A DNA stretch of 64,000 nt from Deltaproteobacteria bacterium (GCA_030694465.1 JAUXYJ010000105.1:240492-304491); one strand, 5' to 3'; shown: positions 48,401-56,018, counted from the stretch's first letter. Program-made: numbers and translations. The notes: generated by a model from the sequence alone, not told the origin.

Positions 48401-50921
48401 GTTGGGTTTCGTAAACGCTAGCAGCTCGAAACGAGAGCGCGATCTTGGTTGCGGAGTCGTCTGCTCGGTCGGCGGCATTTCCGAAGACATCTACGAGACC
48501 TTCGAAATCGTTTGATTCACTGTAGAGTCGCTCAAGAGCGTCCCAATCGCTCGCGCTCGTGTAGGCATCGCGCAGGACGCGAAGTGCCTTGGATTGACCA
48601 GGCTTTACGTCCAAGACTCGGCGCCATGCGTCGATGCTCTTGGCGCTGTCGTTCATTCGTTCGCTGTAGACAGTGCCGAGTTTCATCAGGACCGCGACGC
48701 GTGCGTCGTCGTCCTCTGCCTCGGTCGCGCGCTGTTCAAGAACCTCGGCGAGGCTTGCCCAATCTTTCTCGCGCTCTGTCAGCTTCTCAAGGGCGTCTAG
48801 CGCGCCTTCGGCTTTTGAGTCGTGGGCGAGCGCTTCGCGCCAAGAAGAGATCGCCTCGGCGGGCGAGCTCAGCCGCTCTGTGGCTAGCTTGGCAACTTCG
48901 ATAAGGGCGTCACGACGTGCGGTTCCGTTAAGAGTCGCGGCTTCTTTGCGAAGTACTTCGTAGAGGGGCCGCCACGCACGTCGCTTGTTGTAAAGATCTT
49001 TGAGCTCTTGGATGGCTTGCGAATCAGAAGGATCAATCGAGAGGATCGTCTCGAGAGGCTTGGTCGCATTGTTAACGTTGTTAAAGCGCTCAACCCAGAT
49101 CGATGCGATCCGGCGCAACAGCTCGATCTTCTCAGAGGGCTCTTCGAAGTGCTCGGCTTGTTGGTCTAGAACCTTGATCAGGTCGGTGTGGCGTCCGAGC
49201 TTCTCGTAGGACTCTGCAAGTGCGATGAGCGTGACACGATCTGAGGGGGTAAGCGTCAGGATCGCGTTGTAGGTCTGCACGACCATGGGCTCTAGTGAGA
49301 GCTTGTCTTGATAGACGCTGGCCATCTCGCGCAAGATTTCAACACGCCTTGAGACGGTGCTCGGGTCGCCGATGGCCTTCGAACCTCCAAGCGAATCAAC
49401 TTCTTGGCGTAGGAGTTCAATGACGTTGTTCCAGCGGCCAGCGACTCCGTAGAGTCGGATGAGCGCTTCACGAGCGGACGGATCCGCGCTGTCAATTCGA
49501 AGGACCGCTTTCCATCCATCGATCGCTTTGTCGTGTTGACCGTTCTCTTCGAACTGTTTGGCGATATCAATCGCCATCATCAGTTTTTGCGATGGGTTGC
49601 CGCTGCGAGCGGGCGCCGTGCTAGGCCGCGCTGGGGCGGGGTCCGGCGTTGCAACCGATACCACTGTTGCCGGCACCTCGGGCTCGGGGGCGGCGACGAT
49701 CGCGATCGAAGGCGCGATGTCTTTCGGGATCACCACGGCGCTCGAAGACGACTCACTCGCCGGCGGAGGGAGCGAAGCCGGGGACGGGTTGTCAATCACA
49801 ATTTCGGTGACCAGCTCGTCGTCGTCGTCCGAAGTTGTCAGGGTGACTTGATCTTCTTCGGATTCGTTGCCATCGCGGACTTCGGCGAGGAGCTCACTGG
49901 CGGGGTTCTCATCGAAGAAAGATTTTGCGAGAGGATGTCCTGGGCTCTCCTGGCTCAACTTTCGAAAGAACGGGAGCGCGCTTCGTGGATCGTTGCGCAC
50001 TCGCCAGTGGATCATGCCAACTTGGACTAACAGTCCGATATCGTTGCGGTGATCATCGAGTTGGAGTTGCGACTCGTAGAGCGAAGCGAGGTCTTCTTGT
50101 CGATCTTGCTCGGACAGCAGCCCGACCAAGAATCGATTGGCGTCTCGCTGGGAAGGGACGAGCGCGAGCACTTGTCGGTAGCAGCGTTCGGCCGATGCGT
50201 AGTCTCGGCGTCGGGCGGCGTGGGTGCGTGCGGCTCTGAGATAGAGGTAGATCCGCTGGTCGAGCTCTGTCACGGCTGCGGCGCAGGTCTCTTGATGGCG
50301 CGCGAGGGCGTCCCATTGATCACCGCGGCTGCGAAGAACGCGTTCGTACAGCAACGCGACCCGTAAGTTGGAGGGGTCGACGCTGAGCGCCTCATTGAAC
50401 AGGGTCTCGGACTCTTTGTCTTTGCCCTTGCCCTTGTACTGCCGCACGACCACTGCCGCGCTGGCGAGGTTGGACGCCATGAGCGAAGTGTCGGTGGCCT
50501 GCTCGGCATGCTTCTTAAACGCGCTAACAAGCTCTTTCCACTTGTCTTTTTTTAGTGCGACGCTCTCTGCGGCTTCGGCGGCCTCGGGGTCTTGATCTTT
50601 GATGGACGTGAGGGCGGCGAGAGCGGCGCGATCGTCGAGCAGCTCTTGCTCGAGAAGGCGGGCACGCTCACGAATCAGCGCGTGTTTTCTCGCGTCGTTC
50701 GTTGCGACCATGGCCTCGATGTCGAGCATGCGCGCGGCGCCTTCGGCCTCGGCACGTGCGATCAAGGTGTTGCGGAACTCTTCGAGAGCCGCGGGAATTT
50801 CGGGTCCAACGGCGGCGAGATCTCCACCGACTGCCAGCTCCTCGAGCTGTCCCCATGACGATTCGTTCTCGGGATCGTCGAGCAGAATCCCAAGAAGCTT
50901 GCGCACCGACTCAACGCTCAT
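39471..50921 (-). CDS. Giant TPR-repeat protein (3816 residues)
   Basis: Intact reading frame of 11.45 kb. I take the ATG at 50921, preceded by GAAGGGGACA. The first 390 residues have a short helical head and TPRs (YRQVLALVPSQRDANRFL). Residues about 390-470 are an acidic then Pro/Ala-rich disordered linker. The rest is an almost unbroken array of about 45 units of 70-72 residues, each a pair of TPR hairpins with the pattern W..L...LE.R....D..ER..L...LA.L.E..L.D...A...YR..L...P....AL..L..LY. No signal peptide, membrane segment or catalytic domain is seen, so it is probably a cytoplasmic scaffold forming a long superhelix. The last units (YKLGDFDRAQKTFRALLLQ, YFLGDTLHRQ-like) are canonical TPRs. 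Partners unknown. Confidence 0.93.
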   Translation of the reverse strand: MSVESVRKLLGILLDDPENESSWGQLEELAVGGDLAAVGPEIPAALEEFRNTLIARAEAEGAARMLDIEAMVATNDARKHALIRERARLLEQELLDDRAALAALTSIKDQDPEAAEAAESVALKKDKWKELVSAFKKHAEQATDTSLMASNLASAAVVVRQYKGKGKDKESETLFNEALSVDPSNLRVALLYERVLRSRGDQWDALARHQETCAAAVTELDQRIYLYLRAARTHAARRRDYASAERCYRQVLALVPSQRDANRFLVGLLSEQDRQEDLASLYESQLQLDDHRNDIGLLVQVGMIHWRVRNDPRSALPFFRKLSQESPGHPLAKSFFDENPASELLAEVRDGNESEEDQVTLTTSDDDDELVTEIVIDNPSPASLPPPASESSSSAVVIPKDIAPSIAIVAAPEPEVPATVVSVATPDPAPARPSTAPARSGNPSQKLMMAIDIAKQFEENGQHDKAIDGWKAVLRIDSADPSAREALIRLYGVAGRWNNVIELLRQEVDSLGGSKAIGDPSTVSRRVEILREMASVYQDKLSLEPMVVQTYNAILTLTPSDRVTLIALAESYEKLGRHTDLIKVLDQQAEHFEEPSEKIELLRRIASIWVERFNNVNNATKPLETILSIDPSDSQAIQELKDLYNKRRAWRPLYEVLRKEAATLNGTARRDALIEVAKLATERLSSPAEAISSWREALAHDSKAEGALDALEKLTEREKDWASLAEVLEQRATEAEDDDARVAVLMKLGTVYSERMNDSAKSIDAWRRVLDVKPGQSKALRVLRDAYTSASDWDALERLYSESNDFEGLVDVFGNAADRADDSATKIALSFRAASVYETQLGQTQRAFRSYERVLTVEPNNRRAAQALVPIYLADDKYARLAQMYEILLATSDAADESGRLELLEKLREANATRLHDPKAAFNWALQAFKIRPTDLQLEEQLDAAAQAATSWAPVVEALDAHAATLTDEAEKARLRDRSAAIEADQLAAPDRAIKRYRSALESSPDDQVVLRALDGLFRRPGHWEDLRSLYDHRLARSTSTEERRTLLLEAAELEETILETPDQAAVRYRSILQETPLDSRALESLSRLAQSAGRWDELSQLLSTRRDASEGVDRAELAYKLGQLRLERTSNFEAAIEAFREALTLAPHHEATLAALETLLRNDDHRVTVARLLEPEFSATDQPRKLAWVLQILLDSATDSNERRGLALRLAEVFGQRLDDSLAGFELLCAIYAQQPQDAELADATDRLAQRAQSDEKLVATLATLFDRTDLAPETRVDVARRAAAVLDARLGRPDDAERYHQAVLADGSLDTLALEQLRALYQMRERYTDLRSLYAMWTAREESVDVKVDLLGQDAQVAELILNQPTEAITQYQKILELRPDQSNAFEALERLLSSSQQWADLNTLYGNWIDIDPAQSAMLRLRRAGVRSHNLAAFAGAIDDLEVVLEQEPADAGARAELELLVQNEKSVRGRAGAILERLYESDGIDSSANMVRMLRIRLEQTQDSFERSRLLRRIAEILEVNLGDLLAAFEAMTEALLAEPSRDSLRHELSRLAELADRNSDGAAAMLLAADDSSVGDALVPLLCDVADIYDNRLHDLANAERVYQRLLALSPDESLQRSSAEALERIYAAQANAPGLVGALLLRAKLELDGQLKGELLSRAAELQETHLRDYPAAILSNQQRIELDPSDKSAFDALIRLYEQSAQWSKQVEALRALADLSDSEDQQKALRLRAASVLVSRLDAKADAVSLYVDVLASYGPDRAVHAQLATLYESSEKWQDLLEILESDRLLADSDADRLDLIVRSSDLRRHRTNEPLSAIDGYREALEIDRGEPRTRKALEELLSDENSTVALGAAQALVSVYESEGQWQDLVRVLQVIVSNSQDEIDRREALERAAQVCDLELRDPEKAFNFTAQDVALSIGLPEIASKLSSLERLAREANIAERHTRTLESIAADLIDPEVQLSTLVRIAELSRDSLKDMANAIRYFERALEARPDYLPALDALERIHEGSGNHEGLLDVLRRKSELAVDDGSRRELLRKQAEVSATSVDDREGAIRAYESLLEIGFDRSAAVALEKLYQQESRWADLCALLESQLAEASSDRVELNYRLGLVTMDHLNEPERSIDYFASALEMQSQHETTVEALERLGTREEFGPRVAEMLEPVYLARQAWPKLVASFETRIQSAQDPIERRTLLERLGTLYEESIEDLDTALVTYGRMYREDIRDRDSWDIVSRMARLLGRHDRLAEIFASGLSQESEDDEITSELSITTAKLFLQHSADKQDAKKYFRRALSFNPQNVEVFLALEAVLLSQSANDELCELYRDNAEKAAEPQRQRELLFKLADIQEKSLDQPAEAIGTFRQLLDLDSNDRDAILRLDALLTRTTAWRDLAVLLERRIDNAVDSTARSTLRVRLASILSDQLDDSLGAVDTLEQVLLERPDQEPAIIALERLAEHNEPLRQRITEILEPIYRSLDSWPKLVEVLTARLADCTDTLQRGEILSEIGSLKETRANDVHGAFAAYSAAFTADPGDSNARDSVQRLATAHSLWDDLVRTYEAAIGATTDSLLQTELLRSIAETHDLRRDAPRDAIIAWERLFALDDTQIDVLDELQNLHVLLSDWGGLVSVLERKVERTMDDLERRSMLHEIGEYQCHMIGDKVAAISAYRRALDTDPSDPVSLEALDDLYSETKASRELSEILSQRLDIEVDGDERRKLALRLGRLFETALSDNQQAVDAYRRALDESTGDTEALRSLERLYRATDAHQDLLENLQTQVSVAENEPARNELRVQIGALQAGSLGDSAGALESYRDVLLSEPTRNEAIDAMQVLARDEGLRFEATQVLEPILRDSQRWKELAAVLELKITTLSDPLLRRDELLQLAALLEERCADDVGAFDAWRRVLHEDQTQPDVVNALNRLGEKLNRWSDVATIFEEESVRASDSVVSRDLAVRAAHIAADRLNDGTRAISSYRQALGQGDEDSILASLEAIYEKDQQWGDVVEMIERRVAIANSPSQLDTLELKLADIHVARFGQSLQALASYRSVADRSPSNVEALQGMRGLLEKPEARMEALEALEAAYGALNDVQQLDALKQLRINDTQNPAEKHRLWVELSQLREDRLNDPGAALAAMVQAYRTDPQDESSLGELERLAQASGQWESLRGVVESALAEASDVPSITRSASLLRAATWYSERLGDSASSESRLREALEADPENTEVLALLEKLLRTPGRELELASTLKRRAELEFDTVMKKQRFREAAKLSEAHGALDQAADLMNRCLDADDADVETLEEFARLRALQGRHEDEADLLTRRAGIESDPQVAKTLRRRVAELFSGPINNQDRAVAAYRELLDFDPTDTEARSAIEALFEKNARYRELEEALRGRVDHAIDSGERNATRLRLASLAENRFGEPERAIDYLREILEETPSDNKAADELERLFGQLRRWADLAELLERRAQDCADSSDTVGELSALVRIGSLHERELNDAPKAIDIYERVLERDSEHSGALAALARLAEADSQWQRAAEMLQRALSSAKPGREGAETAHRLGVLQLDRLSEESPAEASWRKAVALDPSFLPAIERLRDLANRRNDAAMQAEVGELELAITTAVPSQIALHQRLAELYRDRLANAGRAAEHLERASALAPENRDLLLPLVDVYLAAGRQRDAIPVIEQIITSYGTRRSKELATWHHRLGLAMQALGDDSGALAQLDSAFKIDLTNVNILKDLGLLCYKLGDFDRAQKTFRALLLQRLDANSGITKADVYFYLGDTLHRQGDDAKAIGMLERALDAEKTHPAASELLAKLKG

Positions 50922-51960
50922 CGACGATGTCCCCTTCGGAACTCCCCTGAAGTCGCACACACTCTGCGTGGCTTGAGGGGGCTGTTGCTAAAACTGCTGC
51001 AAAATTGGTGAGGACCACCGGTGTACCCCACATTGAGTGGTCTTCCGACGGTGGAAACGCAGCGTGTTTGAGTTTGTGTGGGATGCGCGCGCAGGAGGTG
51101 CGGAACATCACGAACACATCGACACGTTGCAGATCCTAGAAACACCACGAGCCCAGTGACCTCTTTGCCGTATGGCACTCTGGGCAAAGGCAAACGAACT
51201 CGGACTTCGTGTCGCGCTGCGGTCTCTCGTTCGCTGGTTTGCGGCGTTGTCTACCGAGTAAACACCGTGCGAACAAAGCGGGTGGGTCATACGAGATCGA
51301 CAAGCGTGAGCACGGGCTCTGAGCAGATCGGTTGGGTCTTTGAGCAGGGGGCTAAAAGGCGCAGTGAGTATGGTGGGCGCGAGGTGAGTGGCGGAACACC
51401 ACGCGGAGGGTGACTCCCAGGTGGACGAAACACCCTGAAGCTATCCCACGCGGGGCCCTTCTCTCAAGCAAAAACCTATGAATACGTAGCATTCTACCCA
51501 TCGCGTGCGCCGTACAATTTGCAGGGACTTCGCGCACACGATGCGCTCTCCGTCGCTTTGGATTGAAGGGGCGTTTGGGAGGTCGTTTGTCGTGCGGTGC
51601 GTTCTTTGACGAAAAGTTGACCCAACGGCTCGGGGCTTGGTAGCGGAGCGAATCCTTCGTGTGTTGTGTCGTCGCTTTTCCCGAGCATGAGTGTGGCTTG
51701 AGGGACACCGCCTTGGTGTCTTTTGAGCCACAACGCGCTGGTGGTTTGTTGCTCTCGCGGGGCGCCTGCTGTGGCGGCGGTGGCGCTCGTGAGTGAACTT
51801 TCCAGTGTGAATTGTCAGCTCAATCGGGTTCGGAGCGGGTCACGTAGCGCGTGGTGATGGTGTTGGACGTGCCTCTGGTACGTGGTGTGCGGATGGATGT
51901 TTGGTGGTCTGCGTTGCGAGTTTTTCGCGATCAGATCGCGCTGGAGAGGTCGACAGAGTC
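50922..51960. other. 1 kb gene-free divergent region with inverted repeats
   Basis: It lies between the leftward TPR gene and rightward ddl. No open frame inside has protein-like features. The plus strand is rich in G and T over the last 250 bp. Inverted repeats are seen at 51011-51044 (AGGACCAC/GTGGTCTT), 51163-51189 (CTTTGCC/GGCAAAG) and 51693-51731 (long hairpin). The 12-mer GTGGCTTGAGGG occurs twice, at 50968 and 51693. The region may encode a structured RNA or a long 5' leader of ddl. Confidence 0.55.
51693..51731 (+). other. 17-bp RNA-type hairpin with G-U pairs
   Basis: GTGGCTTGAGGGACACC, loop GCCTT, then GGTGTCTTTTGAGCCAC. As plus-strand RNA all 17 positions pair (13 Watson-Crick and 4 G-U). 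As minus-strand RNA the four wobbles become A-C mismatches, so a plus-strand transcript is implied. No U-run follows, so it is not a simple terminator. Confidence 0.7.
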
Positions 51961-52914
51961 ATGAAACGAATCGGTGTGCTTCTGGGTGGTTGGTCTGCAG
52001 AGCGGGACGTCTCGATCAAGACGGGCGAGGCTGTGGTCGAAGCGCTGCGCGCGCGCGGCCACGACGTGCAGCCTGTCTACGTTGATCGCGATCTGGACCG
52101 TGCATTGCGGGCCACGCCCATTGATGTCGCTTTTCTCGCGCTGCATGGCCGTTATGGTGAAGATGGCTGCGTCCAGGGGATGCTTGAGTGCATGGGCATT
52201 CCGTATACGGGCTCTTCGGTGCTCGCCAGTGCGCTCGCGATGGACAAGCTCAAGGCGAAGGAGCTCTTTCGGCTGCACAACGTCCCCACCCCTCCGTACT
52301 ACGCGCTTCATGGCGACGTGACGGCAGGCGAGCTCGAGAGCCAGCATGGATCGTTTGGGTTTCCGGTCGTCGTGAAACCACGACGCGAGGGAAGCTCCAT
52401 CGGTGTGTCCAAAGCCAACTCGTTTGCTGAGCTCGCTGCGGCCGTTGAGCTCGCACAGCGCAGTGATCGCTCGGTGATTGTTGAGCGATACATCAAGGGC
52501 CGCGAGGTGCAGGTCGGGATTCTCAATGGTCGCGTTTTGGGCGCGGTTGAGGTCGTACCCAAGCGCGCGCTGTTTGACTACCAGTCCAAGTACACCGCAG
52601 GAATGACCGAGTATTTCTACCCTGCCCGCCTCGCCCCGACGCGCTATCAGGGCGCGCTGCGTCTGGCTGAGCGTGCGGCACAGTCACTCGATTGCCGTGG
52701 TGCAGTTCGCGTGGACATGATCGTGACCGAGGGCGAAAACGAATACGTTCTCGAGATCGACACGACCCCGGGCATGACGGCGACCTCCTTGTTGCCCAAG
52801 ATCGCTGCGGGCTGCGGCATGGATTTCGGATCACTGTGCGAGGCCATTTTGAGCTCGGCCCAGACAACGTATCCCGTGGCTCGCGCGGGCCGTGAGATGG
52901 TCGCGCGCGCCTGA
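51961..52914 (+). CDS. ddl: D-alanine--D-alanine ligase
   Basis: ATP-grasp enzyme of 317 residues that joins two D-Ala for peptidoglycan precursors. It has VLLGGWSAERDVSIKTG at the N-terminus, LHGRYGEDGCVQGMLE, the ATP-grasp Lys in FPVVVKPRREGSSIGV, Glu in VIVERYIKGREVQVG, VRVDMIV and EIDTTPGMT. The last motif usually reads E-(V/I)-N-T-x-P-G; here the metal-binding Asn position is Asp. The ATG follows GGAGAGG by 11 bases. It is not in a mur/fts cluster, and its 5' region is over 1 kb without genes. Confidence 0.95.
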   Translation: MKRIGVLLGGWSAERDVSIKTGEAVVEALRARGHDVQPVYVDRDLDRALRATPIDVAFLALHGRYGEDGCVQGMLECMGIPYTGSSVLASALAMDKLKAKELFRLHNVPTPPYYALHGDVTAGELESQHGSFGFPVVVKPRREGSSIGVSKANSFAELAAAVELAQRSDRSVIVERYIKGREVQVGILNGRVLGAVEVVPKRALFDYQSKYTAGMTEYFYPARLAPTRYQGALRLAERAAQSLDCRGAVRVDMIVTEGENEYVLEIDTTPGMTATSLLPKIAAGCGMDFGSLCEAILSSAQTTYPVARAGREMVARA

Positions 52915-52975
52915 GTGTGTTGCGTCGAAGCACAGAGATGGTTGAGTAGTTCTATCTGCGAATTTGCTGGATAGA

Positions 52976-53536
52976 CTACGCTGCGTAGGCTTGGATCTCT
53001 GCGGGAGAAAGTGTCGCTTGAAGGTCTTTGGCCAGGGCACGTCTTGCGCGATGCAATCGTGACATCACGGTGCCCATTGGACAGCCGAGGATGTCGGCGA
53101 TCTCGCGGTAAGTGAGCTCTCCAATGTCTGCCATGATCACCACTGTGCGAAACTCCTGAGGCAGACGATCGAGCGCTCGGTTGATCGTGGGTGTGAGGCT
53201 CTGACGCTGGATGCCTCCGTCGTGGAGACAGCGGCGGTCGTGTTCGCTGATGAGCGGCTCGTATTCGGGGCCTGTTGCGTCACGGCTGAGGAGCTCGCGT
53301 TCGCGCTTTCGTCTGCGATATTGGCTGACAAATGCGTTGTACTGGATGCGATGAAGCCACGCGCGAATGTTCGTCGCGGCGTCAAAGCGCTCCCACGATT
53401 GATAGGCCAGTAACAGCGTGTCTTGCACCAGATCGTTGGCGCTGCTCGATGATCCAGTGAGGCGTACGGCGGCTGCGTACAGTCCGCGGAGGGCAGGCTC
53501 GATCGCGTCGGCAAAGGCTCGGTGTCGCTCGTTCAT
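52976..53536 (-). CDS. ECF-family RNA polymerase sigma factor
   Basis: Protein of 186 residues from the ATG at 53536 (GGGAG upstream); a start nine codons earlier is possible. Region 2 (about 15-85) has DLVQDTLLLAYQSWERFD and IRAWLHRIQYNAFVSQYRR. Region 4 (about 125-175) has LPQEFRTVVIMADIGELTYREIADILGCPMGTVMSRLHRARRAL, which includes the -35-binding helix-turn-helix. No anti-sigma factor gene is adjacent. The spacer between the two regions is somewhat long. The gene converges on ddl with a 61-bp gap. Confidence 0.93.
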   Translation of the reverse strand: MNERHRAFADAIEPALRGLYAAAVRLTGSSSSANDLVQDTLLLAYQSWERFDAATNIRAWLHRIQYNAFVSQYRRRKRERELLSRDATGPEYEPLISEHDRRCLHDGGIQRQSLTPTINRALDRLPQEFRTVVIMADIGELTYREIADILGCPMGTVMSRLHRARRALAKDLQATLSPAEIQAYAA

Positions 53537-53772
53537 GGTCTCGGTACTCCCGTCCGAGATCACTCTTCAAGCGGCGGGCCAACGTCAGTGGAGAGCGCAG
53601 TAGCTTGTCTCTCGTGCGGTGAGGTGTACGACGTAGATCCTGAATAAATGCAGGCAGAATTGCGTTCGCAGTGCAGACTCTTGGCCTTGAATCTGCGTTG
53701 AGCGCTGCTGCCGTTTGGACACAGCGACGTGTCAAGCTGTCTACGGTTGCCCCCTCACCCAGTGACGGAATG

Positions 53773-55266
53773 TCACGAAGCTTCGAGCGCAATGGCGAGC
53801 ATGTCCGCGAGCTCGTGTGCGAGCACACCGCGTGTGGCGCCGCGGGCCTCTCGGAGCAAGCGGCCGGCGTGTCCATGCGCCCACGCTGCTTGTACGACCC
53901 GTTCGTGAAGCTCGGTCACGTCCGTAGGTGTCCTGCGCTCTGCCAAACGCGCTGCGATTGCGCCTGAGAGGACATCGCCGCTGCCCGCGATCGCCAACGT
54001 GGGGTCTGCAAATGGCAGCACGTCGATGGTGCCATCGATCGACGCAATCACCGTCCCTGCGCCCTTGAGTAGCACAGTCGCATGATAGCGTTCTGCTAGT
54101 GTTTTGGCAGCGCGAACGCGATCGTGCTCGACTTCGCGTGTGCTCTCGTGTCCAAGCAGCCGCGCAGCCTCGAGCGGGTGCGGTGTGAGCACACAGGGGC
54201 CTCTGGGGCGCTGGCCACTCCGCGCGATGAGCGTGAGCGCGTCGCCGTCGAGCACTGTGATTCCGTCGAACTCGAGCGCAGCGCTGAGCGCGGACTCAGA
54301 CCACGCGGTGAGCGCGAGCCCGGGACCTACGACCGCGACGTGGGTGCGCGTGAGCTGTGCGGCGAGCTCGGACTTCATCGCGGCAACATCGTCCGAGAGT
54401 GGGCACATCATGGTCTCGAGCAAATGCTGATCGGTCAGCGAAAGTGCTGCTAATGTGACGAGTCCTGCGCCCATCCGGTGGGCCCCACGCGCGGTGAGCC
54501 ACCCTGCCCCACGCAGGGTCGGACTGGCGCCGAGGATCAAGACTCGGCCAGCGCTCCCTTTGTGCATATCGAGAGGCCGGGGTGGGCACGCGACGTGGGT
54601 AATTCGTTGCGCGATCGCTGGCTGTTTGGGGAGCGGTGCGCCCAGCGACACGACGGCGACGGCGCCGGCTTGCGCGGGCCCGGCGCCTGTACGTAGCCCG
54701 AGCTTGTCGGTCCCAAAGGTCAGTGTTTGATCTGCAACAATGCAGAGTGAACCCATGACGCTCCCGCGATCCAGGTCGAGCCCGGACGGGGCATCGAGCG
54801 CGACGACGTAGCGCTTGGCGTCGTTGATGGCGCTCACAAGACGTGCGAATTCGCCGGTCAATTCGCGGTTGAGTCCGGTCCCTACGAGCGCATCCACGAT
54901 GAGGTCTGCGTCGGGTGTGACGTGTTCGCTGCGCTCAACGGGGATCGCACATGCCAAGAGACACTCGGCCATGATGCGTGCATCGCCGTGCAAATCGCTG
55001 ACAGCGTGAGTGCACAACACGCGGACACGGTGGCCTCGCTGGACCAGATGGCGCGCGACAACGAGCCCGTCTCCGCCGTTGTTTCCCGAGCCACAGACCA
55101 CGTCGATTGAGCGCGCCGACCGACGCTGTGCGATGTGGGAGATGTGCTCGGCAGCGCCGCGGCCCGCGTTCTCCATGAGCAAGAGCGTGGGCATCCCGAG
55201 GGCAGAGAGCGCCGCGTCAATCGCACGAGAACCCTGCGAATCAAGAAGCGGTTCGCGTTGGATCAT
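53773..55266 (-). CDS. nnrDE: Bifunctional NAD(P)H-hydrate epimerase / ADP-dependent dehydratase
   Basis: Protein of 497 residues. The N-terminal epimerase (about 1-205) has MENAGRGAAEHI, CGSGNNGGDGLVVARHL and VDALVGTGLNREL. The C-terminal dehydratase (about 220-497) has GSAGRVLILGAS, VVGPGLALT, LTPHPLEAARLLG, LLKGAGTVI and AGSGDVLSGAIAA, with the catalytic Asp in the last motif. Together they repair damaged hydrated NADH and NADPH. The ATG overlaps the pdxJ stop (ATGA), so the two genes are co-translated; both concern cofactor supply or repair. Confidence 0.95.
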   Translation of the reverse strand: MIQREPLLDSQGSRAIDAALSALGMPTLLLMENAGRGAAEHISHIAQRRSARSIDVVCGSGNNGGDGLVVARHLVQRGHRVRVLCTHAVSDLHGDARIMAECLLACAIPVERSEHVTPDADLIVDALVGTGLNRELTGEFARLVSAINDAKRYVVALDAPSGLDLDRGSVMGSLCIVADQTLTFGTDKLGLRTGAGPAQAGAVAVVSLGAPLPKQPAIAQRITHVACPPRPLDMHKGSAGRVLILGASPTLRGAGWLTARGAHRMGAGLVTLAALSLTDQHLLETMMCPLSDDVAAMKSELAAQLTRTHVAVVGPGLALTAWSESALSAALEFDGITVLDGDALTLIARSGQRPRGPCVLTPHPLEAARLLGHESTREVEHDRVRAAKTLAERYHATVLLKGAGTVIASIDGTIDVLPFADPTLAIAGSGDVLSGAIAARLAERRTPTDVTELHERVVQAAWAHGHAGRLLREARGATRGVLAHELADMLAIALEAS

Positions 55267-55985
55267 CGCGCGCGTCGCATGGCGTCGAGCATCGCTTGCA
55301 CCGCGGGCGCGAAGCCCATGATCACCGCGTCGGACACGATCGCGTGGCCAATGTTGAGCTCGACGCACGACGCGATGGCAGCGACAGGGCCCACGTTTGC
55401 GAGGGTAAGACCGTGGCCTGCCGCGACGCGCAGACCTCGCTGCGATGCCAAGCGAGCGCCTCGCGCGAGCGCTGCGAGCGCTGCGATCTGTGCTGCGCCA
55501 GTGGCGTGGGCGTAGTCCCCTGTGTGGAGCTCGATTTGATCGGCGCCGCTCGCCTCGGACGCGGCGATTTGGGCCTCATCTGCCGCGATAAACATCGAGA
55601 CCTTGATGCCCAATTCGTGCAGGGCTGTTACGTAAATTTTTAGCGAATCGAGCGATGAGAGCACATCGAGTCCGCCCTCGGTGGTGCGCTCTTGGCGTCG
55701 CTCAGGGACGAGCGTCACGTGGTGCGGTCGCACCTCGCGGGCGATGGCGAGCATCTCTTCGGTCGCGGCCATCTCGAGGTTGAACACTCCGCGTGTGACC
55801 TGCCTCAGCAAGCGAACGTCGCGGTCGTTGACGTGTCGTCGGTCTTCGCGAAGGTGCGCTGTGATGCCGTGCGCGCCTGCGCGTTCGGCTACCATCGCGG
55901 CCTCGACGGGGTCGGGATAGGTCGCGCCGCGTGCCTGTCGGAGCGTGGCGACGTGATCAATGTTGACGTGCAGGGCGATGGTCAT
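55263..55985 (-). CDS. pdxJ: Pyridoxine 5'-phosphate synthase
   Basis: TIM-barrel enzyme of 240 residues that condenses 3-amino-2-oxopropyl phosphate with 1-deoxyxylulose 5-phosphate to form pyridoxine 5'-phosphate. It has LHVNIDHVATLRQARG, AHGITAHLREDRRHV, NLEMAATEEM, VPERRQERTTEGGLDV, IELHTGDYA, AAGHGLTLANV and ELNIGHAIVSDA. PLP made here would serve the cysK and cysteine desulfurase products of this window. It is followed by a 4-bp overlapping nnrDE. Confidence 0.97.
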   Translation of the reverse strand: MTIALHVNIDHVATLRQARGATYPDPVEAAMVAERAGAHGITAHLREDRRHVNDRDVRLLRQVTRGVFNLEMAATEEMLAIAREVRPHHVTLVPERRQERTTEGGLDVLSSLDSLKIYVTALHELGIKVSMFIAADEAQIAASEASGADQIELHTGDYAHATGAAQIAALAALARGARLASQRGLRVAAGHGLTLANVGPVAAIASCVELNIGHAIVSDAVIMGFAPAVQAMLDAMRRAR

Positions 55986-56018
55986 GGGGGCTTCTTCGTG
56001 GTGTGCGTATCGAGCGAA

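Noticed and set aside
51078..51733. Several 80-120 codon frames between the TPR gene and ddl
   Set aside because: Frames on both strands overlap, lack ribosome sites and have no protein-like pattern; the region shows RNA-type inverted repeats instead.
53762..53776. GTGAC-GGAAT-GTCAC inverted repeat at the nnrDE stop
   Set aside because: Only 5-bp arms and no T-run, so neither a terminator nor an operator can be supported.
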